From Marthasterias glacialis (Eukaryota > Echinodermata > Asteroidea > Forcipulatida > Asteriidae), in the NCBI GenBank assembly GCA_911728455.2, contig OU452222.1, forward strand, positions 17,012,686 to 17,076,685: 64,000 bases of DNA, read 5' to 3'. Below are positions 55,706-64,000 of the stretch, one piece after another (the first letter of the stretch is position 1; every line of letters begins with the position of its first letter). A program made the translations under genes and the position numbers. The notes beneath the pieces were generated by a model. It was not told the DNA's origin. It ran no database searches and worked only from the letters and a program-made list of their open reading frames with translations.

Positions 55706-56465
55706 ATGGACATCATTTAGGTTATAAGTTTTGTTCTTGGTTTTGGTTGCGGGTGTTTTCTGGCTGAAATCTGCCCTCCTGATTGGCAACGATATGGCAA
55801 CGATATGTCATGCTACTTCATTGTAACGGACAGGACGAATTGGTACGAAGCAAATCGTACTTGTGCCGAGTCACGAGCAAACCTGGCCATCCCAAACTCA
55901 CAATCCGAACAGGATTACATATGGGAACTATTCCTGAAGGAGTTTGATCAGAAGCCATCTAGCGCACTCTGGATTGGTTGTAATGACATCGAGGAGGAGG
56001 GGAAATGGAAGCACTGCCCTTTGAAGAGTGGAACCAACTCCTACGAGAACTGGTATAAATACCAACCAGATGGTAGTAAAGATGATGCAAACTGTGCAGT
56101 AATCTCGGATACACTCAATGACAAATGGGACGATCAAAGCTGTTTTTGATAATTCTAAAAACGCACTTTGTGAGCTACTGGTACCGAAACCCATCACTAA
56201 TACTCCGGTATTCTGCCTGCAGACCGGCAACAATGGCCGCCTCACTTCTCAGTGTATGCCTCACCACGTAATGAAGGAGCTACCCGGTAAGGGCGTCGTG
56301 TCGTGCGGGAAGGCTTGCCGATCTCACCCTCACTGTCGCTCCTTCAATCTGCTGGAACAAGATGAAGGGGGTAGTATGCTTTGTCAGCTAAACAACGCAA
56401 TCTGTCATGATGGGGATGAAGGAGACATGGTGGACGAGGAGAAATGCAACATATTTGAATTGTAG
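55706..56465 (+). pseudogene. L13: broken QPD-type lectin
   Basis: The third copy of the tandem. The fifth codon is TAG where L12 has AAG, so the normal start gives only four codons. The sequence after DW contains a 6-base in-frame expansion (ggcaacgatatg). The CTLD then stays readable with QPD until the QSC motif, where 4 extra bases cause a frameshift and a TGA. The PAN tail remains readable to a normal stop but ends with a different sequence (DGDEGDMVDEEKCNIFEL) from L11/L12. Two separate breaks make a functional secreted lectin unlikely. An internal ATG at 55805 would lack a signal peptide. Confidence 0.88.
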
Positions 56466-57290
<825 letters not shown>

Positions 57291-57371
57291 TATCATGATA
57301 CATAGGCAATTGCCCGTAGTCTCCTCAAATTGTACGCCGCTGGAATCAATGCCTCCGCTCCCAGCTCCCAA

Positions 57372-57825
57372 ACATGGACACCAAGAAGAGAATTGAAAAA
57401 GCAAAAGATAAGTCCAAGAAAATGGGCAAGGACAAGATTCTGAAAGAGAGAAAGCTGCCCATAGAAACCAAACTCAGAGTTCTGAACTGTTTACGTCAAC
57501 TCCATTTTCTCGGACGGCAGTTAATGCTATAGATTACTAATCACCGGCAACGGGAAAATTGATAGAAGCAACTGATGACTTTGGTTCTTCCACAGACGAA
57601 TGGTACGCATGCATACCATAGACAGTTTCGGTGACTAAGGTAGAAGTTTTGACAAGAGTTGGAAGAGAGGGAGGGAGAACACTACGAAGAACAATCCGAA
57701 AAAGGCAATCACACTTCCTGGGTCACATTGAGGAAAGAAGGGCTGGAACACCTCACCCGAACTGGGAAAAATTGAAGGCAGGAGAGGTGGAGGAAGACAT
57801 CGGCTGGCATGCAGTCACAGATTGA
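57372..57825 (+). pseudogene. Decayed LINE 3' end (C-terminal part of a reverse-transcriptase protein)
   Basis: Translation gives KKRIEKAKDKSKKMGK, then LPIETKLRVLNC, a shifted piece WFFHRRMVRMHTID, then VEVLTRVGREGG and RTIRKRQSHFLGHI in successive, frame-broken segments. The order matches the conserved region downstream of the RT domain in many animal LINE proteins (the 'KLRVLNC...FRRM...LRRVG...RKRQLxFLGHI' pattern). Stops and frameshifts show it is dead. The RT catalytic region itself is not in the window. Confidence 0.72.
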
Positions 57826-58164
57826 GCAAGTGGACACAGATATACATGTATACCTGTGCAGGAGAGATGCCAAGGGTTTCACAAAACAGAGAGAAGTGGA
57901 AATCCACGACCGCCGACGCCCTCATAGAGCATGGCACACATACACACACCCAGAAAAGCTGGGACTGAACCCAAGACTTGGCGATGCACGCAAGACGCAA
58001 GGCCAACATTTACAACTTTGTACAGCAAAGATGCACCATCCCAACTTAATTTTTTCCACGTCAAGCACCGAGCACACTTTTTAAAGTTTACTTAAAATAT
58101 TGTCTTAGTTTCACGGCAGTTAAGACAAAATTTAATAATAATGATGTGAACTTGGTACGGATAC

Positions 58165-58252
58165 TAAAAAAAATATATATATATATACATGTATATTTAT
58201 ACTTGGTACAGATACTAAAAAATATATATATATATCTATATATATATTTATT
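58165..58252. repeat. TA-rich tract with a duplicated segment
   Basis: Two copies of 'cttggtac(g/a)gatactaaaaaa' each followed by (AT)n. There is no coding signal. From 58260 to 59040 I see nothing recognisable apart from AT-rich DNA. Confidence 0.7.
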
Positions 58253-59040
58253 GAATATTGAATTTGAGTGTACAAGGGGTGTCTTGATTTCCTGTGACCA
58301 ATTTCTCACGACTCCGCAAACAAAAGAGAACAAACGAACAAACAAGTAAATAAAAAAGGTAGACCGACAAATTTCCAGGTGGAGTATAGTAAAATAATTC
58401 GCTCGGTCACAAAGGTCGAAAGTGTATTGAGTCACGAGAGGGCGCTAATCAGACAGAATAACCCGGTTACAGACTTTGAACCAAGTCGACGTTTCGAGTA
58501 ACATCCACAATGCGTTTTTGAAAACAGCAGCCAAAAGTCAGGATGTAATACTCACTAGGCGCGATATTATTGGCTTTCTAAGAAAACAATTTCAATCGAG
58601 TTAACAGTTTCTTGCACTCTATTATTGCAAATATATACTGTATTGTTTTTAGAAATCGAACGATAATTGACAATAAGAAGTCACACTACCTTTTTTCACC
58701 TTTTAATATATAATTGTATGCATGAGATAGAGTATCAATAATTTCAAAAGCATTGTCTCATAGAGATTCGCTTGATATTAATTAAAACTAAACTCCTCGA
58801 CATTACAGTTAGGCTCAACTTGAACTTGAACCAATGTAAACACATGACAAAAAATAATACTATTTGCGTGTGGTACGTCATGGTAACGAAAGCATGCTGA
58901 CTAATACAATATTAAAAAAAAAAGGAAAAAAAGGATATCACCTTACCCATACGTATAAAAAAACAACAACATACTTTAAGATAAGTCAAGTTTGAAGCTT
59001 TGCATGGTGTAGGAGATCAAGAATAAACTACATGTATATC

Positions 59041-59244
59041 GGTTACAACCATGTGTTTAAATCTCTTTTGTGAGGAGTGTCGGCTCTGAAAAGAGCCGGA
59101 ATGTTCTCGACGTTTCTATCAGTATGCCCCGATCGCATTATCCTGAAGACGATCAGAGCATACTGATCGAAACGTCAAGAACATTCCGAACTCTTTTCAG
59201 AGCCGACACTCCTCACAGAAGAGATTTAAACACATGGTTGTACC
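59041..59244. mobile_element. Fold-back element with about 80-bp arms
   Basis: The left arm begins 'ggttacaaccatgtg', and the right arm ends with its complement 'catggttgta'. Between them, 'gaggagtgtcggctctgaaa' pairs with 'tttcagagccgacactcctc', and 'cgtttctatcagtatgc' with 'gcatactgatcgaaacg'. The centre (about 59128-59155) is a short loop. It is non-coding; the short open frame across it is a consequence of the inverted repeat. Confidence 0.8.
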
Positions 59245-59490
59245 CGCAAGTTTACTGGCAATAATTCATTCTTAATACCTGAAGATCCTCTACAGTTTCA
59301 ACCATTGCCAATTAGGGTTGAGTCTTAAGTTACCATTAAGACGACACGCCCTCTTGTGTTAAAACAAAAATGAGTCGACTTAGAGAACACTGTTGGGTTG
59401 ACAATCATTTTAATTCGGGACATGCTGAATTTTGTACACATGTTGTAAAATAACAACACACCCATAAATAGAATGCACTATACATTTTTT

Positions 59491-59496
59491 TTTATT
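59491..59496 (-). terminator. Candidate poly(A) signal of TMEM208
   Basis: AATAAA on the minus strand about 118 bases after the TMEM208 stop codon. Confidence 0.5.
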
Positions 59497-59613
59497 ACTA
59501 TATTAATCTGTTTACAATGCTAGGCCACATGAACGAGTCGTAAACTTGAAAGCAACCATATAAAGAGATTTTGAAACAATCAAGAAAGGAATAAAGATAA
59601 AACAGTAAGTTCA

Positions 59614-62600
59614 TCATCTTCTCTGCATTTTGCGGTCCATTTTCTTTTGTTTTTTATCATCAACCTCCGGAGCCGGAGCAAAAAACCACGGTGCGAGAAT
59701 AGTTGTCCACAAAAGATAAAAGGCTCTGCCTGGAACGACTAGCCAAAGCAGCCAAAAGTAGTCCCACATGATACTTAACACTTGGATGACTGCTGTGACC
59801 AGCAGAATGTCTTTCACGTGCCTGTATACAAATGCGAAATAAAAGGTTGTCAATGGAAACGGAGTAAAACAATGATAAACTTGCAAAATCTCAAAATAGT
59901 TTGAATATGCCTATTATATTAAAAACATAGAATGTAAATGGAGAGAAAAGAATCACAATAATAAATATTTAAAAATGTTGTCAATGGAAACAAAGTAAAA
60001 CAATATAAACTTGCAAAATCTCAAAATAGTTTGAATATGCCTATTATATTAAAAACATAGAATGTAAATGGAGAGAAAAGAATCACAATAATAAATATTT
60101 AAAAATGTTGTCAATGGAAACAAAGTAAAACAATATAAACTTGCAAAATCTCAAAATAGTTTGAATATGCCTATTATATTAAAAACATAGAATGTAGATG
60201 GAGAGAAAAGAATCACAATAATAAATATTTAAAAATGTTGTCAATGGAAACAAAGTAAAACAAGATAAACTTGCAAAATCTCAAAATAGTTTGAATATGC
60301 CTATTATATTAAAAACATAGAATGTAAACGGAGAGAAAAAATCACAATAATAAATATTTAAAAATGTTGTCAATGGAAACAAAGTAAAACAATATCAGTA
60401 TTTCAAATCACCAAAGGTCCTGTACCAGCGGTAAAATAGTCAAATGGTAAAATACAGAGCAGTAATGAATCAAAAATAGACAGTCAAATGTAAACGATAA
60501 ATATCGTACATGATTAATGTTACACATATCATTGAGCATGGGGTGTAGTAAAATATAATAAACAAATCAAATTGTAAATACACCTTACTACAAGTACAAT
60601 GGCTAACCCTTAAGGCTGGTTTACAGCTGGTTGCACGATGGTCGCACGACGGTCAAATTGACGCACGACGCGGTTTATAGTCGACGCTGACGCCTCAGCG
60701 ACCATAGACTGCAATGAAAAGGCTCAGCGTCTAGCGATCACAGCGTAGGGTGACTATCAACGTGCGACCAACTATAAACCAGCCTTTACTGACATGACAA
60801 GGCAACTTTGCAATGGGAGACTTCTTAGACACTGGCGGGAGCAGACACAACAGTCCTTTTTGACAGTTCTGAGCGTGCGCGTACATGCTCAGTATTGCAC
60901 TCGTAGTTCTGAGCACGCGTACTACTGGTGGGAACTGCGAAAAAGGACCGTGCAAAAGCTCCCATTGTTATTGGGCCCATCGGCCCCAGTCCTTCTGAAT
61001 CCTTGGCAAAAATAGAAGGATTTTGGACTGTAAGGGTGAGAATATTGAGAAGTAATGATGGCTGGGGTGATAAGGTACATGTATTAGTCAAGGTCAGGGG
61101 TTAAGGTTTGGTAAAACTATAAAACTCACTCGGCCATGCCGTTCTCCATGTTTAGGTCTACACCTCCGTCCACCACTGAGCCTGTTGATGAGTATTTAGC
61201 CTTGGCCATGAAGGCCATAAACTGGTAACAGCCGATGTACACAGAAGATGCAAAAATCAACAACAGCTGAAGCGAGGAAAATAAAAAAACAATCTTAAAA
61301 GTATCAAACAAAATACAAAACATGGTGACAAACATTTTTGTTTTATCAAACTGCCTTAGGAGTGTTACTCTGGTGGTTTGGCACATGAGGCAATTCACAG
61401 GCAACCAGTTCCAGGCAATATCCATGAAGAAAACTCATTCACATTTAAGTTTTCTCAATATTTTTTTTTATTTTTATTTATTTATTTATTTATTTTTTTT
61501 TTTGGGGGGGGATAGTGAGTTAAAGCTAGAAGATTGTTTCTTGTGCTGCCAAAGTTTTCCTTTTGCATGGTTGGTTGCCTCCGAATTGCCTGAAAAAAAT
61601 TGCCCTATGTGACATGGCCTTAATACCTTAACCCATTAAAACAGCAGTCCTAAAAACTTTTAGGCCAACATCCCAATGAAGATTTCAGGCAATCAATGGT
61701 GATCCCTGGATGCTTGAACACCTGCTGCAAAGGTGATGTCATAAAAACAGGCTAATCTAAAGACATATATTATAAAAGCATTTTGTTATTATATTTATGA
61801 GTAATAGGCCGTATTTTCGACAAGAGGGGGCAATAGTAATTGCATTTTGAAAGTACAAAAAACTGTAAAAATTTTAAAACTAAACATTTTCCAAGCAAAT
61901 ATCTTACACTGATTACATTGTAAAACTTTCAATAAAAAAACCTCAAAAGTTGTATTACTTTATTTGAAGTCTAATTGCATCTGATTTACCATGGTTTGAC
62001 CCCCAATCTACCCCAAATGGGCGCCCTCTTGCAGTCAAAAATAAGGCTAATGCATTGAACTGAAAATAAAAGTTAAGGAACAACACCATGTTTTTGATAA
62101 TAAATCCATTGTGAAGTAAGTCTTTTTTTCTGATGGAATAATCAAGTGTTTTAATAACTTTTGGCACTTTTGAAAGCCTTTTTTGGTGACCCACTCTTGG
62201 TTTGCGACCGATAGTTTGCAATACAACGCATCAAAACGCTCCACCCTATGGTAACTCGACACCTAGAACAATTTCACCTGGCTTAAATGTTGCTTGCATG
62301 GCCCGATTTTTGTCAAAACAATTCATCTAAACGAATTTTGACAGATGATGCCGTTTCAAAACGAAAACCATACAAACAGTTTCACAAGCCACAGACAATG
62401 CAAAAAAAAAAGAAAAAAAAAAGATACATGGCTGATGGACAAGAGATGATGCAATGTCGAAATCCCAACAATAATTCTTTTTGAGTTTTTAATCAATAAC
62501 ACTTATTACCACAAAGCATTACATGTAGGGCTGTCAGGTATTTGCCTGGCATATTTATTACTTATTAATGCTAGAGGAGGTGATTTAGGGGAATAGTTTA

Positions 62601-63098
62601 AAATCCCTCTAATATTTGGAAGGAAATTTGAGGGGAATTTCGGAGGACTTCAGGCAATTATAAAAGATGTATTGTCGGTATTAGTGTTAACAGTATATCG
62701 AACATTTTATAGTATTATAAATTATGCTCACCCAGTGTAGCCACGTAAAGGATTCTAGCCACCAGAGAAGACGAACGACAATGTACGCAGCGCTTGCCCC
62801 AAACATGATGTTACGGTAGTAGATCAGCGTTTGTTTGTTATCCTCAGCAATTTGTTTCTGACCTTTCGTTGCTACCTTACCCTTAGGCTGTAACAGAAAG
62901 AAGACAGAGCCCAAAGATTTTAGAAAACAAAAGAGGGAAGAAAAAAACAAACAAAAAACAGAAATCAAAATTTACTCTTGCTTGGCTCAAATAGACAGCT
63001 TCACTAGTTAAAGAATGCAGACCAGTATTGGCACTTTACGAGACCCAACATTATATTGATAATCAAAAAGCATTTAAAACAAAAAAAATATTTACCAT
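59614..63098 (-). CDS. TMEM208: TMEM208 (SND2-like ER membrane protein), multi-exon
   Basis: Coding exons on the minus strand: 62732-62887 (PKGKVATKGQKQIAEDN onward), 61130-61266 (LLLIFASSVYIGCYQF to ENGMA) and 59614-59821 (HVKDILLVTAVIQVLS to the stop). All splice sites are GT-AG, and the codon split across the last intron (GA|G, Glu) restores GMAEHVKD. A first exon of just the ATG at 63096-63098, followed by gtaaat, is plausible and would give a protein of about 167 residues; human TMEM208 has 173. The conserved GGVDLNMENGMAEH and PGRAFYLLW motifs and several membrane helices support the assignment. TMEM208 and its yeast relative Snd2 act at the ER membrane in the SRP-independent targeting route. 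A lysine/arginine-rich cytosolic tail (KKQKKMDRKMQRR) is present. Confidence 0.92.
59848..60396. repeat. 130-bp tandem repeat in the last TMEM208 intron, about 4.2 copies
   Basis: The phrase 'ttgcaaaatctcaaaatag' recurs at 59881, 60011, 60141 and 60271, exactly 130 bases apart. The units differ by only a few bases. The first unit begins about 27 bases upstream of the exon-4 acceptor (within the intron), so expansion has occurred right next to the splice site. Confidence 0.93.
60612..60786. mobile_element. MITE with inverted ends in the last TMEM208 intron
   Basis: The left end 'aaggctggtttacagctggt' and the complement of 'accaactataaaccagcctt' match with two or three mismatches over about 26 bases. 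The inside is CG-rich (cgcacgacg, cagcgacc) and non-coding. The flanking 'tta'/'ttta' bases hint at a three-base TA-rich target. The end sequence is of the Harbinger type known from many animals; the family is inferred. Confidence 0.7.
61460..61510. repeat. TTTA/poly-T tract in a TMEM208 intron
   Basis: Runs of tttatttatttattta followed by T and G homopolymers. Otherwise the intron between 61267 and 62731 shows no recognised feature. Confidence 0.8.
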
Positions 63099-64000
63099 CC
63101 TAGAACAAAATTGTGAACTTTAAATTTAGACCGTCATGAACGTGCAGACAGCTGTTCACTGGGTACGCGTTGTTGCGCAGCCAGCAATACACAATTTTTT
63201 AAATTTTATTTTCTTGTCTTAATTTTCTTTACCACCTCGCTTTCTCCACTTGTACATCCCGACCATGCATTGATGTTCCTCGCATATTGCCAGTTGCAAC
63301 ATTTTTAAAGATTTTTAGGCAGTCAACAAAAACATTTTAACACCTCGCTGCCTCGACCCTGCTTTGAGCCGTGCCAATAACTTATGCAGCCAAGTGGTTC
63401 ACCACCATTCATGGATGGAATTTGATACAATTCCCACGTGCCGCATGAGCATTAAAAAAAAATTACTACACTGTATCTGACCATCAATATCGTATTCATT
63501 CTCTGTATTTAAATGATGGTCGACTCTACAGTTAAGACTGTGTGACATCAACCTGGGACTATCTGTACTAGGTTTTTGGTTGTGACACAAAGTGGTGAAC
63601 AGATTCGTCAAACCTTTGAATGTCGGTCATTTCGTACCGAAGTCGTTTCGTACCCAGGGTTCATAGCACCGTGACAAACATGACATACATGACATGATAC
63701 AACAGACTAAAAGTAAAACACAATGACCCACATGGAGAAAGCTAGCATGCTTCACACCGAGGGGTAGTTTTGCGATGGCGAGTCATACATTTTAGCCAAC
63801 TTTGACGGCATTTTACAAGAACACTGCGGGATTTCCAGTGGAGAACATTTCGGATTATTACTCTCTGGTAATTTTTGTTACCAAAAAAATTTAGTCCAAC
63901 CATTGCCATGGCGAAACTCATTTTCTGGAGCCTTTTTATGATACAGCTGACCGCCTAAGGCTAAGCGGGTCGGCTTCGCAAGACTGGCTTGATAAATTAT
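63099..64000. other. Region upstream of TMEM208
   Basis: Sequence 5' of the proposed TMEM208 first codon. No recognisable exon or promoter motif was found on either strand. If the first exon is more distant, it would be here or beyond the window edge. Confidence 0.4.

Larger units (their letters stand above)
51830..56465. repeat. Three-gene tandem array, 1.94-kb period
   Basis: L11, L12 and the broken L13 start at 51830, 53766 and 55706, spacings of 1936 and 1940. The two complete intergenic regions (52583-53765 and 54519-55705) are nearly identical and include the same MITE. The array is separate in sequence from the L1-L9 units. Confidence 0.9.

Noticed and set aside
59127..59180. Possible hammerhead ribozyme (CTGAAGA ... 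stem ... GAAACGTC) in the fold-back centre
   Set aside because: If the stem-II pairing is drawn fully, the required G of the GAAA core is used up, and the GAAACGTC strand pairs with the left arm instead. No proper cleavage arrangement is left.

Overview
The window is animal nuclear DNA. It is AT-rich and crowded with inverted-repeat elements, with long intergenic spaces, a multi-exon gene with GT-AG introns at the right end, and a large tandem family of secreted C-type lectin genes. Several short inverted-repeat elements resemble ones I associate from memory with echinoderm and other ambulacrarian genomes. A marine deuterostome, most likely an echinoderm, is my best guess; the species cannot be fixed from the sequence.

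Region 1 (1 to about 49.8 kb) is an array of single-exon lectin genes, all on the + strand. Ten are intact here (called L1 to L10). They are accompanied by three copies of an internally deleted 77-codon derivative and at least eleven decayed lectin relics. Each intact protein has about 20 residues of signal peptide, a long-form C-type lectin-like domain (CTLD, about residues 23-152), and a C-terminal PAN/Apple-like cysteine module (about residues 175-237). The array grew by nested segmental duplication. A unit of about 6.7 kb (minigene plus spacer plus lectin) lies inside an 11.1-kb macro-unit (12174-23281) that was duplicated head-to-tail (23282-34336), followed by a shortened copy (34337-38730).

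Region 2 (about 51.6 to 56.5 kb) is a younger three-gene tandem with a 1.94-kb period (L11, L12 and the broken L13). These are longer 250-residue relatives that keep more of the PAN cysteines.

Region 3 (about 56.5 to 64 kb) lies outside the array. It holds a CAT/ATG microsatellite, a decayed LINE 3' end, a fold-back element, and TMEM208 on the minus strand with three clear coding exons (59614-62887) and a one-codon first exon proposed at 63096-63098. One TMEM208 intron carries a 130-bp tandem repeat and a terminal-inverted-repeat element.

The main biological signal is diversification of the CTLD sugar-binding loop over a nearly invariant scaffold. The specificity motif is EPR in L1, L2 and L7; EPN in L3 and L5; QPN in L4, L6 and L8; and QPD in L9 to L12. 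Individual genes are visible mosaics of cassettes found elsewhere in the array. In animals such arrays usually encode secreted recognition proteins for immunity or mucosal defence; that role is inferred here. No CRISPR array, rRNA, tRNA or operon structure was seen.
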